Below are positions 9,746 through 19,921 of a stretch of DNA of 64,000 nt, piece by piece. Position numbers and translations under genes: made by a program. The stretch is from positions 186,001-250,000 of the forward strand of contig NZ_VDCZ01000001.1 of NCBI RefSeq assembly GCF_006491645.1. The letters are read 5' to 3'. The notes beneath the pieces are model-generated. The model was not told the DNA's origin. It was given only the letters and a program-made list of their open reading frames with translations, and searched no databases. The first letter of the stretch is position 1. Every line of letters begins with the position of its first letter. This DNA comes from Flavobacterium profundi. Lineage in GTDB: Bacteria; Bacteroidota; Bacteroidia; Flavobacteriales; Flavobacteriaceae.

Positions 9746-11175
9746 CTTCTTCTAAGTATTTTTATAATTTCAAAAAAAGCGTTTATTCTTAGTAAATATG
9801 TAGTTAACAAATAAGAACTGAGACCAATAGTTGTACCTAGTATTAGCCTTACAAAATCGGTATATTTATGAAATAAAATATCCAATTTAAAGGTACAAAA
9901 TCCTATTAACATACCAATCAAAATTGTAGGTAACAAATCTTTAAATTGTTCCCAAGCCGTATAGTTTAAAAATTTCCCACTATAATGTGTATTAATAAAA
10001 AAGGCTATTACAGAAGTTATAATACTTCCATATAGTAATCCATAAATACCATATTGAAAAGAAATTATTAATACAATTGTCATGATAATTTTCTTTATTA
10101 TTTCTAATTTAAAAAACAAATCACTTCTACCTTTTACTTTTAAAATTTGCAAATTATAAGAATGTATCGGATATAAAATACCAGTTAAACATAAAATTCT
10201 AAAATAAGGAACAGCTGGCAACCATTTATCTGTAAAAAGAAAACGAAAAAGAGGTTCAGCTAATGCTGACATTATAAGCAAAATTGGTACAACCAAATAC
10301 AAAACCATTTCCATAATTCTCTTATATACTTGCTTAAGTTTGATGTTATCATTCTGTATTGTTGAAAATAAAGGATAGGATACTTTCGTAATAATAGTAC
10401 TAATATTACCTACAGGAAGCATCTGTAATGTGTCGGCTCTATTAAAATACCCAACTTGTGCTGGTGCAAAAAATTTACCAATAATTATAGTATAACTACT
10501 GCTATAAAGTATATCTAAAACACTTGAAAAAAGTAAATTTGTTCCAAATTTAAAATGCTTTTTAAACTTATTTTTTTTAAAACACCATAAAGGTTTCCAT
10601 TTTGCCCAATACCAAAGTTGAATGGAACTAATAATTGATTGACATATGGCCATATAAACAAGACTCCAAACACCATAATTCAAATTCGCCAAACAAATTC
10701 CTAAAGTTCCACTTACTATTAAAGAAGGCACACTTACTTTCATTTGCGTCTTAAAATCCATAAGTTTAGTAAGCCTAGTAGTTTGAATAGTTGAAAATGC
10801 ATTAATAATAAAGGTTAATCCATATACTCTTATAATTGTTATTAATAAATCTTGTTCATAAAATTTAGCTATATAGGGAGCAGCTATAAAAAACAAACTA
10901 TAAATCATAAAGCTACCTAGTAAATTAAAATAAAAAACAGTAGTATAATCTTCTTCATCTATTTCTTCAGAACGAATTAAAGAACTGGATAAACCACTAT
11001 TAATTAACGCATTACCTATACCTATAAAAACGCTTAACATTGCTATAAGTCCAAAGTCTTTTGGCATTAATAAACGTGCTAATACAATATTAACAGAAAA
11101 TGAAATAATTTGATTAGAAGAAAGCTGTAAAAACGACCAAACGATTCCTTTTAAAGCAATATTTTTTAACGACAT
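9742..11175 (-). CDS. Polysaccharide flippase, MOP superfamily (Wzx/WzxC type)
   Basis: 477-residue polytopic membrane protein with about 12-14 hydrophobic segments. The start SLKNIALKGIVWSFLQLSSN and the segment ARLLMPKDFGLIAMLSVFIG are characteristic of the WzxC/polysaccharide-transport family in the MOP flippase superfamily, as are YFNRADTLQMLPVGNISTII and FRILCLTGILYPIHSYN. It would flip the undecaprenyl-linked repeat unit to the periplasmic face for the EpsG-like polymerase. It overlaps the aminotransferase by 4 bp and follows the epimerase by 5 bp, so is within the operon. Confidence 0.9.
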   Translation of the reverse strand: MSLKNIALKGIVWSFLQLSSNQIISFSVNIVLARLLMPKDFGLIAMLSVFIGIGNALINSGLSSSLIRSEEIDEEDYTTVFYFNLLGSFMIYSLFFIAAPYIAKFYEQDLLITIIRVYGLTFIINAFSTIQTTRLTKLMDFKTQMKVSVPSLIVSGTLGICLANLNYGVWSLVYMAICQSIISSIQLWYWAKWKPLWCFKKNKFKKHFKFGTNLLFSSVLDILYSSSYTIIIGKFFAPAQVGYFNRADTLQMLPVGNISTIITKVSYPLFSTIQNDNIKLKQVYKRIMEMVLYLVVPILLIMSALAEPLFRFLFTDKWLPAVPYFRILCLTGILYPIHSYNLQILKVKGRSDLFFKLEIIKKIIMTIVLIISFQYGIYGLLYGSIITSVIAFFINTHYSGKFLNYTAWEQFKDLLPTILIGMLIGFCTFKLDILFHKYTDFVRLILGTTIGLSSYLLTTYLLRINAFFEIIKILRRR

Positions 11176-11180
11176 TTAAT

Positions 11181-12182
11181 TTATTTTGAATAATAACTTT
11201 TATACCATTTTATAAATTTCTCCACCCCTTTTTTAATATTGGTTTGAGGAACATAATCATAATCGGATTTAAAATTTTCTATATCTGCATAGGTCCGCAT
11301 CACGTCTCCAGCCTGCATGGGTAAAAAATCTTTTATAGCTTCTTTTCCTATTTCTTTTTCAATTGCTTCAACAAAATCCAATAATTTCTCGGGTTTACTA
11401 TTCCCTATATTATAAATAAGATATTTTTCGGGTCTGATTTTTTCAATTGTTGCAACAACTCCAGAAATGATATCGTCGATATAGGTAAAATCTCTGTATA
11501 AATCTCCATGATTAAAAACTTTTACAGGCTTATTATTTAGAATAGCTTCCGTAAATAAAAACATAGCCATATCTGGTCTTCCCCAAGGACCATATACGGT
11601 AAAAAAACGCAACCCTATAGTTTGTATATCAAATAAATGACTATACGTATGAGCCATCAACTCATTCGCTTTTTTGGTTGCTGCATATAGACTTATTGGA
11701 TTATCCACACTATCATTTGTAGAAAATGGAATTGTATCAGAATTACCATATACACTAGAGCTACTAGCATACACCATTTTTTTAACATGATTGTGTCTCA
11801 TACATTCTAATAAATTGACAAACCCAACCACATTACTCTCTACATACACCATGGGTTCCTCAAGACTGTATCTAACACCCGCTTGAGCGGCTAAGTTACA
11901 GACTACATCAAATTTATATTGTTTAAATAATAGTGGTAATTGAACTTGATCTTCGAGACTTAGTTTTGTGAAATGAAAACTATTTGGATGTAAATGGCTT
12001 ATAGATATTTTGTGTTCGTATATATCGGTAATACCCAGCTGCTTTAAACGAGCCAATTTGAGAGTTATATCATAGTAACCGTTTATATTATCAATTCCCA
12101 CAACTTCATGACCTAAAGCCACTAACTTTTCGCAAAGATGGTATCCAATAAATCCTGCAGCTCCTGTAACTAATATTTTCAT
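11181..12182 (-). CDS. NAD-dependent epimerase, UDP-glucuronate 4-epimerase type
   Basis: 333 residues, extended SDR fold. The N-terminal NAD site is ILVTGAAGFIGYHLCEKL (GxxGxxG). The insertion GIDNINGYYDITLKLARLKQL is characteristic of UDP-glucuronate 4-epimerases (CapI/LspL/WbnF type), and the catalytic pair is YAATKKANELMAHTYS (Y-x3-K) after SSSSVYGNS. The reaction converts UDP-GlcA to UDP-GalA in the cytoplasm. UDP-GlcA would come from the UDP-glucose dehydrogenase at 13518. A 54-bp A/T-rich gap separates it from the dehydrogenase gene upstream. Confidence 0.88.
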   Translation of the reverse strand: MKILVTGAAGFIGYHLCEKLVALGHEVVGIDNINGYYDITLKLARLKQLGITDIYEHKISISHLHPNSFHFTKLSLEDQVQLPLLFKQYKFDVVCNLAAQAGVRYSLEEPMVYVESNVVGFVNLLECMRHNHVKKMVYASSSSVYGNSDTIPFSTNDSVDNPISLYAATKKANELMAHTYSHLFDIQTIGLRFFTVYGPWGRPDMAMFLFTEAILNNKPVKVFNHGDLYRDFTYIDDIISGVVATIEKIRPEKYLIYNIGNSKPEKLLDFVEAIEKEIGKEAIKDFLPMQAGDVMRTYADIENFKSDYDYVPQTNIKKGVEKFIKWYKSYYSK

Positions 12183-12236
12183 TTTTTTTTAGTTTACATT
12201 TTTTAAAGCAAAAAACTTAAAAAAAATTATAACTTC

Positions 12237-13514
12237 TTATAACTTACCATCTACCTTATCGCCAAGAATACCTTTAACATCGTAAACAACTCCATTGTCG
12301 TTTAAATGGGCTTTTAAATCAATTGTTAAAAATTCTTTATGAGAGACTCCTAAAACAATTGCATCATATTTTTCATAAGATAATTTAGTTCTACTTTCTA
12401 TTTTATATTCGTGCTCTACTTCTTTAGGGTTAGCCCAAGGATCATAAGTAGTAACAGTAATACCATATTCTTGCAAAGCAGTAATTACATCTACTATCTT
12501 GGTATTCCTTACATCTGGACAATTTTCCTTAAAGGTAATACCCAACATTAAAACCGAAGCCTTATTAACACTTATTCCTTTCTTAATCATCAACTTCACA
12601 ATTTGAGAAGCAACATATTCACCCATAGAATCATTTAATCTTCTACCAGCTAAAATAATCTCAGGATGATATCCTTTTTCTTGTGCTTTTTGGGCAAGAT
12701 AATATGGATCCACACCTATGCAATGCCCACCTACCAAGCCTGGTTTAAAAGGTAAAAAATTCCATTTAGTACCAGCTGCTTCTAGTACAGCATGGGTATC
12801 AATTTCAAGTAAATTGAAGATTTTAGCCAATTCATTTACAAAAGCAATATTGATATCTCTTTGTGAGTTTTCAATTACTTTAGCAGCTTCTGCTACTTTA
12901 ATAGTAGGAGCTAAATGTGTTCCTGCTAGGATAACACTTTTATATAAATTGTCTACTTTCTTCCCTATATCAGGAGTTGAACCAGAGGTGATTTTTAAAA
13001 TTTTTTCAACCGTATGCTCTTTATCTCCAGGATTAATTCTTTCAGGAGAATATCCTGCAAAAAAATCTTTGTTAAATGTAAGCCCAGAGACACGCTCTAA
13101 CACAGGAACGCATTCTTCTTCAGTAACTCCGGGATAAACAGTTGATTCATAAATTACTATGTCTCCTTTTTTTAACACTTTCCCTACAGTTTCACTTGCT
13201 TTATACAAAGGAGTTAAATCTGGTCTATTGTGTTTATCTACTGGTGTAGGTACTGTGACTATAAAGTAATTACATCCTTTTATATCTTCTAACTTGTTAG
13301 AACAAAAAAGACCAATTTCATTATTATTATTTGGCAATAGTACTTTTTTCAAGACATCATTTTCAACTTCTAAAGTAGAGTCGATTCCTTTATTTAGTTC
13401 TAGTATTCTATTCTCATTAATATCAAAACCAACAACTGAAAACTGAGTTGCAAACAGTCTAGCTAATGGCAAACCGACATATCCTAAACCTATAATAGCG
13501 ATTTTATCTTCCAT
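12237..13514 (-). CDS. UDP-N-acetylhexosamine 6-dehydrogenase (WbpA/WbpO/TviB family)
   Basis: 425 residues with three domains. The NAD-binding start is IAIIGLGYVGLPLARLFA. A Y-x-P-E-R-I-N-P-G-D motif follows near residue 154 (GYSPERINPGDKEH). The catalytic cysteine lies near residue 266 in LVGGHCIGVDPYYLAQKA. The C-terminal domain has MLGITFKENCPDVRNTK. These features place it with TviB/WbpO-type enzymes that oxidise UDP-GlcNAc or UDP-GalNAc to the uronic acid, rather than with UDP-glucose dehydrogenases. Three bp separate it from the other dehydrogenase. Together with the epimerase at 14910 it would supply UDP-GlcNAcA and UDP-GalNAcA. Confidence 0.9.
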   Translation of the reverse strand: MEDKIAIIGLGYVGLPLARLFATQFSVVGFDINENRILELNKGIDSTLEVENDVLKKVLLPNNNNEIGLFCSNKLEDIKGCNYFIVTVPTPVDKHNRPDLTPLYKASETVGKVLKKGDIVIYESTVYPGVTEEECVPVLERVSGLTFNKDFFAGYSPERINPGDKEHTVEKILKITSGSTPDIGKKVDNLYKSVILAGTHLAPTIKVAEAAKVIENSQRDINIAFVNELAKIFNLLEIDTHAVLEAAGTKWNFLPFKPGLVGGHCIGVDPYYLAQKAQEKGYHPEIILAGRRLNDSMGEYVASQIVKLMIKKGISVNKASVLMLGITFKENCPDVRNTKIVDVITALQEYGITVTTYDPWANPKEVEHEYKIESRTKLSYEKYDAIVLGVSHKEFLTIDLKAHLNDNGVVYDVKGILGDKVDGKL

Positions 13515-13517
13515 AAT

Positions 13518-14906
13518 TTATGATCCAATAGATTGATAAACAAAACCAATATTTTCCAATTGTTCTTTATTCAATAAATTTCTTCCATCAAATATGAATG
13601 CAGGTTTCAGCATACTATCATATATTTTTTGCCAATCGTAATCCTTAAATTCATCCCATTCTGTTAAAATTGCAATTGCATGAGAATTTTCAACAGCTAC
13701 ATATGGATTGGATGCTACATGAATGTATTTTTTGTTTTCCATTTCAGTTCTCGATTCTAAATAATTTAAATCTGAAAGTATTTGTGTTTCTTGAACTTGA
13801 GGATCATAAACTGCAACTAAAGCTTGTTCGCTTATCAAATCATCAGCTACATATATGGCTGCTGATTCACGAGTATCATTAGTATCTTTTTTAAAAGCCC
13901 AACCTAAAAAAGCTATTTTTTTACCAGAAACTGTATTATAAAGAGTGCTGATAATATTTTTTGAAAAACGTCTCTTTTGGTGATCATTCATTATAATAAC
14001 TTGTTCCCAATAATCTGCTACTTCATTTAAGCCGTAGGACTTAGCAATATATACTAAATTTAAAATATCTTTTTGAAAACAAGAACCTCCAAAACCTACT
14101 GAAGCTTTTAAAAATTTTGATCCAATACGACTATCCATACCAATTGCTTTTGCAACTTCACTAACATCTGCACCTGTTTTTTCACATAACTCACTCATGG
14201 CATTTATAGATGAAACACGTTGCGCTAAAAATGCATTTGCTGTTAATTTTGATAGTTCAGAAGACCAAACATTTGTAGTTAGAATTTTATCTCGGGACAC
14301 CCAATTTGCATAAACTGCAACCAAACTTTCTATTGCTTTTTGACCTTCAGAAGAAGTGTCTCCCCCTATTAAAACCCTATCTGGAGAAAATAAATCTTCA
14401 ATAGCAGTACCTTCTGCTAAGAATTCAGGATTGGATAAAATTTGAAAATTAACACTGTTTCCAGTATGATCTAAAATATCTTTAATTGCTTGAGCTGTTC
14501 GCACAGGCAAAGTTGATTTTTCAACTACAATCTTATCGTTTTTAGCTACTCTTGCAATTTGTCTAGCACAGAGCTCAATATATTTTAAATCTGCTGCCAT
14601 TCCTTTTCCAACACCATATGTTTTAGTAGGCGTATTCACTGAAATAAAAATCATTTCTGCTTCATCTATTGCCTGATCAACGTCTGTTGAAAAAAATAAA
14701 TTTCGCCCTCTAGCTTCTTCCACCACTTTATCTAATCCAGGCTCGTATACTGGTAATTTACTAAGGTCTGAATCATTCCATGCGTTGATTCTATCTTGAT
14801 TTAAATCTACTACAGTTACTTTTATATGAGGACACTTTTGAGCAATTACTGCCATGGTAGGTCCTCCTACATACCCTGCTCCAATACAACAAATATTTTT
14901 AATCAT
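13518..14906 (-). CDS. ugd: UDP-glucose 6-dehydrogenase (eukaryote-like class)
   Basis: 462 residues. The N-terminus [20 protein letters not shown] and the later [20 protein letters not shown] closely resemble animal and plant UGDH. The catalytic cysteine is near residue 274 in [20 protein letters not shown], matching Cys276 of the human enzyme. [20 protein letters not shown] marks the C-terminal domain. The enzyme oxidises UDP-glucose to UDP-glucuronate with two NAD+ in the cytoplasm. It is 3 bp from each neighbour. Its presence beside a second, TviB-type dehydrogenase indicates two separate uronic-acid precursors. Confidence 0.92.
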   Translation of the reverse strand: MIKNICCIGAGYVGGPTMAVIAQKCPHIKVTVVDLNQDRINAWNDSDLSKLPVYEPGLDKVVEEARGRNLFFSTDVDQAIDEAEMIFISVNTPTKTYGVGKGMAADLKYIELCARQIARVAKNDKIVVEKSTLPVRTAQAIKDILDHTGNSVNFQILSNPEFLAEGTAIEDLFSPDRVLIGGDTSSEGQKAIESLVAVYANWVSRDKILTTNVWSSELSKLTANAFLAQRVSSINAMSELCEKTGADVSEVAKAIGMDSRIGSKFLKASVGFGGSCFQKDILNLVYIAKSYGLNEVADYWEQVIIMNDHQKRRFSKNIISTLYNTVSGKKIAFLGWAFKKDTNDTRESAAIYVADDLISEQALVAVYDPQVQETQILSDLNYLESRTEMENKKYIHVASNPYVAVENSHAIAILTEWDEFKDYDWQKIYDSMLKPAFIFDGRNLLNKEQLENIGFVYQSIGS

Positions 14907-14909
14907 AAT

Positions 14910-15887
14910 TTATTTTAAATTTTCCCAATACCAATTTACAGATTCTCTTAATCCCTCTTTTAATTGATATTTAGGTTGATAACCTAAAAGTCTTTTTGCT
15001 TTTTCAATACTTGCAAGCGAATGTGGAATATCTCCCACTCTATTTGCTCCATGCAAAACGCTTACATTTTTAATCTCTTGATTGTATTCCGATAAATATT
15101 CTTTTAAATAGTACACCAATTCATTTAGTGTGGTTCGATCACCACAGGCTGTATTATAAACTGTATTCACTGCTGTTTTATCTTCAACCAACATTGCTAA
15201 TTCATTCATTTGAATTACATTATCAATGTAAGTAAAGTCTCTAGAGTAATTTCCATCTCCATTAATAACAGGACTTTCTAAATTTATTAATTGTTTTACA
15301 AATTTAGGAATTACTGCAGCATATGCTCCATTTGGATCTTGATTTCTTCCAAAAACATTAAAATAACGTAACCCTATGGTTTCAATTCCATACGTTTTTG
15401 AAAACACATCCGCGTATAACTCATTTACATATTTAGTAATTGCATAAGGAGATAGAGGTCTTCCTATAACTTCCTCCACTTTTGGCAAGGATTCAGAATC
15501 ACCATATGTTGAAGAACTAGCTGAGTAAATAAATCGTTTTACTTTAGCTTCTTTAGAAGCCAATAACATGTTTAAAAAACCAGTAACATTTACATCATTA
15601 GAGGTAATTGGATCAGCAATTGACCTTGGAACACTTCCTAATGCCGCTTGATGTAAAACATAGTCAACTCCAGTTGTTACCTTTTTACAATCTTCTAAGT
15701 TCCGTATATCGCCTTCAATCAGAGTAAAGTTAGGATTTGATAGAAAAGGCTCAATATTATGTTTGTGACCAGTGGCAAAATTATCCAAACAAATTACAGT
15801 ATTATCTTTATTTAGAAAATAACCACATAAATTTGAACCAATAAATCCAGCACCTCCTGTAATTAATATTTTTTTATTACGTATCAA
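14910..15887 (-). CDS. UDP-N-acetylglucosamine/uronate 4-epimerase (WbpP/TviC family)
   Basis: 325 residues, extended SDR. The NAD motif is ILITGGAGFIGSNLCGYF, and the stretch QAALGSVPRSIADPITSND is diagnostic of the WbpP/TviC/Gne group, with the catalytic Y-x3-K at YAITKYVNELYAD. WbpP interconverts UDP-GlcNAc and UDP-GalNAc, and TviC the corresponding uronates. In this context it pairs with the dehydrogenase at 12237. The start codon is TTG: no ATG lies nearby and the frame needs these residues for the NAD site. It begins 16 bp after the Wzc-like gene. Confidence 0.9.
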   Translation of the reverse strand: MIRNKKILITGGAGFIGSNLCGYFLNKDNTVICLDNFATGHKHNIEPFLSNPNFTLIEGDIRNLEDCKKVTTGVDYVLHQAALGSVPRSIADPITSNDVNVTGFLNMLLASKEAKVKRFIYSASSSTYGDSESLPKVEEVIGRPLSPYAITKYVNELYADVFSKTYGIETIGLRYFNVFGRNQDPNGAYAAVIPKFVKQLINLESPVINGDGNYSRDFTYIDNVIQMNELAMLVEDKTAVNTVYNTACGDRTTLNELVYYLKEYLSEYNQEIKNVSVLHGANRVGDIPHSLASIEKAKRLLGYQPKYQLKEGLRESVNWYWENLK

Positions 15888-15903
15888 ATTATTCTTGCTT
15901 TAT

Positions 15904-18351
15904 TTATTTTTTATTTCTTTTAAGCATTTTTCGCCATCCTTTTGGTTCTTGCGATTCATCATGATATCCTTCTCCATACACTCCATAACCGTAACCATAG
16001 CCATAACCATAGCCATATTTTGCTTTATTTTGAAAACCATTAAACAAAATACTTATGTTTTGTAGTTCACCTCGTCTATGTTTTTCATTTACAACAGATA
16101 ACATTCCTTTTTTGGTAAATCCTTGTCTGGTAACATACAAAGTAGCATCACAAAAATGGGCTAATTCCAAAGCATCAGAAACCAATCCAACTGGAGGAGT
16201 ATCCAAAATTATATAATCATATTTTTGCTTAAGCTCTTCTATTAATTCTCTCATACTTTCACTCATCAACAATTCTGCTGGATTAGGAGGTATTGGACCT
16301 GAAGAAATTACATCTAAATAAGGTACATGCGTTTTTTGAATTACATCTTCTAATTTCTTTTGACCAATTAAGTAATTTACTACTCCAAAAATATTATCAA
16401 TATTAAAATCACCAAAAATTCTTGGTTTTCTTAAATCGAGACCCACAATAACTGTTTTCTTTTCGCTAAGAGCAAAAACTGTGGCTAAATTAATCGAACA
16501 AAACGTTTTCCCTTCACCACTTACCGAAGAGGTCAGCATTAATATTTTAGCACCGTCTTTGTTTTGCTTCTTATATAAAAATTGTAAAGAAGAACGAATT
16601 GCTCTAAATGATTCCGCTAAAGGCGATTTTGGCTTTTCAAACACAGACAAATTGGTATCCGTATTTTTCTTTCCTATTACACCTATTACAGGAATTTTAG
16701 TTAGTTTTTGAATATCTTCGATTAGATTAATGTTATTGTCTAGTAAGACAATAACAAAAATAATCAACAATGGAATTAGCAATCCCAATATAGTAGCTAA
16801 AATATAGTTGATACTCGTTTTTGGTCCTCTTAAACCTCCTCCTACATCTTTTGCTGGATCGATAAAATCGATATCTGAAATATTTGCAGCTTTAACTATT
16901 TCTGCTTCACTTCTTTTTTGTAAAAAAGTGCTATAAATATTATCTTTTAAATTGTATTTTCTAGAGATTTTCAAATGCTCTTGTTGTTGTTCTGGTAAAA
17001 CACTTACTTCAGACTCAGCTTGAGAGATATTTCGATTTACAATATTCAAATCAATCATTAAAGCACTTTTAGAACTTGAAATATTTTCTAGAAGCACTTT
17101 CTTTATAGCGTCCATTTCTACATCAAACTCAGTAAACATCTTACCACTTTTAACCGCATAATTTAATTCGGCTCTTTGTTTAGATAACTCTATTAATCTA
17201 GAAACATTATTTACGATATTAGGATCTTCAATACTCGCTACTGTTGGCGCTGGTAAATTAGAAAAATCAACACTTTTGTCTAAATAGGTTTTTAAATTGT
17301 CTAAATATCTAATTTTTCTGACAGTCTCGTCTTTTTGAATATCATATTCTGAGATTCTTTGGGTTAATAATTCTCCACCACCTTCTAATTCAAAAACGTT
17401 TTTCCCTTTTCTAAAATTTTTCAATTCATTTTCAGCCTCTTTAATTTGACCTTCCATCACCAAAAGAGTACTATCTATAAAATTAATGGTATTGGTAGCA
17501 AAAAGGTTTTTGCTATGCAACTCATTCTTTCTCAGTAATTCTACGGTCGTATTTAAATATTCAACCAATCTGTTTTTATTAGAACCAACTAATTGCAAAC
17601 TAATAACTGATTGTGCTTTATTATCTGCTGCAACATCTATATTTTTATATTTGGCAACTGTAGAATTAAAGTCTTCGAATCTTAAATAATACTCTTGATT
17701 CACATATTGATTGGCATCTGAATGAAGATGTAGTTTAAAATGAGCAAAAGGTAAGTTTACTTCTTCGTCTATTTTAAATTTTTTACTAGAATAAGTTTCA
17801 TCCAAATTTACTTGACTTCTCGAATTATCTACATAATGAATGAGTGTTCGGGAAGGAAATTCATTAAAATCAACACTTAATTCGTATTCACTCGCATTGA
17901 TAAATTTTATTTTTATCGGAACAAATGCTAATTGTCCTTTGTTTTTATCAATTTTAACATAAAATGGCACATTCCCGTAGGCATCTTCGTAAAAGTATTT
18001 CCCTTTCGTTTGATATTGAATGTAATATTCTAATTTATCTACAACTAATTCATTATGTGATCTAGAACGAAGTGTTGTTATAACGGTTTGGACTTTATCA
18101 GAAACACCTCCCCAATTAAAAACCAAGCTAGTATTTGAAGTAAAAAATGGATTATTTTCATCTTTAACAACAATTAAAGACTCCATCCCATATAGTTTTT
18201 CTTTTCTTATATTAACATTATAAGCAACTACAAATGAGATTAATAATGATAAAACAAACCATTTCCAATAACTAATTACTTTTATAAAAAAACCTTTAAA
18301 ATCGAAATTAGATTGAGATTCAAAAAAAGTAAAATCTTTTGCGTCTAGCAT
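15904..18351 (-). CDS. Capsule chain-length regulator / tyrosine autokinase (Wzc-like)
   Basis: 815 residues. The N-terminal Wzz domain has a membrane helix near residues 28-48 (WFVLSLLISFVVAYNV). A long periplasmic coiled-coil follows, then a second helix around 510-530 (ILATILGLLIPLLIIFVIVL). The cytoplasmic BY-kinase has Walker A SVSGEGKTFCSI near 608, Walker A' VIVGLDLRKPRIF, and Walker B YDYIILDTPPVGLVSDA. The tail contains GYGYGYGYGYGVYGEGY, the tyrosine cluster that is autophosphorylated. Wzc with Wza controls polymer length and export. It lies 6 bp downstream of the export lipoprotein, in the order usual for Bacteroidota capsule loci. Confidence 0.95.
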   Translation of the reverse strand: MLDAKDFTFFESQSNFDFKGFFIKVISYWKWFVLSLLISFVVAYNVNIRKEKLYGMESLIVVKDENNPFFTSNTSLVFNWGGVSDKVQTVITTLRSRSHNELVVDKLEYYIQYQTKGKYFYEDAYGNVPFYVKIDKNKGQLAFVPIKIKFINASEYELSVDFNEFPSRTLIHYVDNSRSQVNLDETYSSKKFKIDEEVNLPFAHFKLHLHSDANQYVNQEYYLRFEDFNSTVAKYKNIDVAADNKAQSVISLQLVGSNKNRLVEYLNTTVELLRKNELHSKNLFATNTINFIDSTLLVMEGQIKEAENELKNFRKGKNVFELEGGGELLTQRISEYDIQKDETVRKIRYLDNLKTYLDKSVDFSNLPAPTVASIEDPNIVNNVSRLIELSKQRAELNYAVKSGKMFTEFDVEMDAIKKVLLENISSSKSALMIDLNIVNRNISQAESEVSVLPEQQQEHLKISRKYNLKDNIYSTFLQKRSEAEIVKAANISDIDFIDPAKDVGGGLRGPKTSINYILATILGLLIPLLIIFVIVLLDNNINLIEDIQKLTKIPVIGVIGKKNTDTNLSVFEKPKSPLAESFRAIRSSLQFLYKKQNKDGAKILMLTSSVSGEGKTFCSINLATVFALSEKKTVIVGLDLRKPRIFGDFNIDNIFGVVNYLIGQKKLEDVIQKTHVPYLDVISSGPIPPNPAELLMSESMRELIEELKQKYDYIILDTPPVGLVSDALELAHFCDATLYVTRQGFTKKGMLSVVNEKHRRGELQNISILFNGFQNKAKYGYGYGYGYGYGVYGEGYHDESQEPKGWRKMLKRNKK

Positions 18352-18357
18352 CTTGTA

Positions 18358-19158
18358 TTACAAATTTCTGGTTAATAAAATTGTGGTTGTAACCAACGAC
18401 AATGCGGTGATAATAGTACTAATTGTTTGTACACCTGTTGTACCTGTTCCCCAAGATTTTTGTTTTAATGGTTTAATATAAATATAATCATTTGGCTGTA
18501 AGTAAAAATAAGGAGAATCTATCGCAGTGTCTTTTGTTAAATCTACGGTATACGTTTCATATCCATGAGGATATTTACGAATAATTTGTACTTTTCTGCG
18601 GTCACCAGTCATCGTAATATCACCAGAATTAGCAATAGCTTCCATTATTGTGACTCTATCTTGATACAGTACATTCGTTCCAGGATTTGTAATTTCACCA
18701 TTTATAGTATATCGTAAACCCGCTAACTTTACTGTAACATACAATCTTGCTTCCGAATTAAAATATTCGTCTAATAATTTCTTTTCAATAGTTGTTCTAA
18801 TCTCATCTAAGGTATATCCTAAAACATTAAGATTCCCTAAGACAGGAATTCTAATATTTCCATGATCATCTACACTGTATCCCGTAAAATATAAATTTTG
18901 AGGCGTATTTTGATTTTGACTTTGATTTTGAACGGTAGAAGTGTTAAACATTTCAACTAACTTTTGATCCAAAGCCTTAATATTTATGGTTAAGATGTCA
19001 TTGGTTTGTACCCTGTAAGGCTTAGCCACAACTTCTTTCACTTCATTATCATTCGTTTTTTTATCTGTTTTTTGCAGATATACTAAATCCTTATTCGGAA
19101 TACATGAGGTAAAAAATAACGCAAAAGCGAATATATATATACAATTTTTAATTTTCAT
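18358..19158 (-). CDS. Polysaccharide export outer-membrane lipoprotein (Wza/OPX family)
   Basis: 266 residues. A lipoprotein signal peptide ends at FALFFTSCIPNKD, with Cys near residue 19. The OPX export domain begins at YRVQTNDILTINIKALD, followed by SLBB-type repeats (YFTGYSVDDHGNIRIPVLGN and YTINGEITNPGTNVLYQDRV). A single C-terminal hydrophobic segment, ISTIITALSLVTTTILL, would cross the outer membrane. It is the first gene of the capsule operon and forms the export channel working with the Wzc-like protein. A -7 promoter box lies just upstream. Confidence 0.93.
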   Translation of the reverse strand: MKIKNCIYIFAFALFFTSCIPNKDLVYLQKTDKKTNDNEVKEVVAKPYRVQTNDILTINIKALDQKLVEMFNTSTVQNQSQNQNTPQNLYFTGYSVDDHGNIRIPVLGNLNVLGYTLDEIRTTIEKKLLDEYFNSEARLYVTVKLAGLRYTINGEITNPGTNVLYQDRVTIMEAIANSGDITMTGDRRKVQIIRKYPHGYETYTVDLTKDTAIDSPYFYLQPNDYIYIKPLKQKSWGTGTTGVQTISTIITALSLVTTTILLTRNL

Positions 19159-19175
19159 TTTCTCACTTTAAATAG

Positions 19176-19183
19176 CAAATATA
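19176..19183 (-). promoter_or_regulatory. Putative -7 box of the capsule operon promoter
   Basis: On the minus strand the sequence reads TATATTTG, matching the Bacteroidota -7 consensus TAnnTTTG, 17 bp before the ATG of the export lipoprotein gene. No clear TTG is visible at the -33 position, so the promoter is tentative. Confidence 0.5.
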
Positions 19184-19226
19184 GTTTTTAGGAATTAATC
19201 TATAACGATACGTACTTAAAATTATA

Positions 19227-19847
19227 TTAAACTTGTTTAATGGATTGTTCAAATGGAATGCGGTGCATTAAGCTTCTACCTAAAGTTACTTCATCCGTAT
19301 ATTCTAATTCATCTCCTATTCCAATACCTCTAGCGATGGTAGATGTTGTTATTCCAAATTCCTTTAATTGTTTATAAATATAAAAATTAGTGGTATCACC
19401 TTCCATAGTGGAGCTTAAAGCAAAAATAATCTCATTGACCCCTCCCAAACGCACTTTCTCTATTAACGGTTTTATATTCAATTGCGAAGGTCCAATTCCT
19501 TCAATAGGATTAATTTTCCCTCCCAAAACATGATATACTCCTTTAAAAAAACCTGTAGCTTCTATAGCCATAACATCTCTAACGTCTTCCACAACACAAA
19601 CTGTAGCTGTATCTCTTTTAGGGTTAGCACAAATTAAACAAATGGAAGTGTCAGAAATATTATAGCAAGATTGACAATATTTAACTTCATTTCTCATTTT
19701 ATCCAATGCTGAAGTCAACTGATTGGTTTGCTCGACAGGTTGTCTCAAAAGATGCAAAGCCAAACGCAAAGCAGTCCTTTTACCAATACCCGGCAATTGA
19801 GCAATTTCATTTACTGCGTTTTCTAATAATTTTGAAGGCAATTCCAT
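19227..19847 (-). CDS. recR: Recombination mediator protein RecR
   Basis: 206 residues, the normal RecR length. Visible: the helix-hairpin-helix start [17 protein letters not shown], the C4 zinc finger [16 protein letters not shown], then a Toprim domain ([40 protein letters not shown]) and the C-terminal Walker-B-like [20 protein letters not shown]. RecR acts with RecO (and RecF) to load RecA on SSB-coated DNA. It sits 68 bp upstream of the capsule operon on the same strand and is divergent from the symporter gene. A minus-strand TATTTTTG (19853-19860) lies only 5 bp before the ATG, so a nearly leaderless message is possible. Confidence 0.97.
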   Translation of the reverse strand: MELPSKLLENAVNEIAQLPGIGKRTALRLALHLLRQPVEQTNQLTSALDKMRNEVKYCQSCYNISDTSICLICANPKRDTATVCVVEDVRDVMAIEATGFFKGVYHVLGGKINPIEGIGPSQLNIKPLIEKVRLGGVNEIIFALSSTMEGDTTNFYIYKQLKEFGITTSTIARGIGIGDELEYTDEVTLGRSLMHRIPFEQSIKQV

Positions 19848-19896
19848 AACGGCAAAAATACAAAACTTAGTCTTTACAATAATTTATTTATTCTAT

Positions 19897-19904
19897 TATC
19901 TTTG
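19897..19904 (+). promoter_or_regulatory. Putative -7 box of the symporter promoter
   Basis: TATCTTTG matches the TAnnTTTG consensus, 17 bp before the ATG at 19922. A TTTAC at about 19873 could serve as a weak -33 element. Confidence 0.5.
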
Positions 19905-19921
19905 TTTCACAAATTAAGATT

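Noticed and set aside
12718-13137. 139-residue plus-strand frame
   Set aside because: Lies fully inside the well-conserved dehydrogenase gene on the other strand and resembles no protein.
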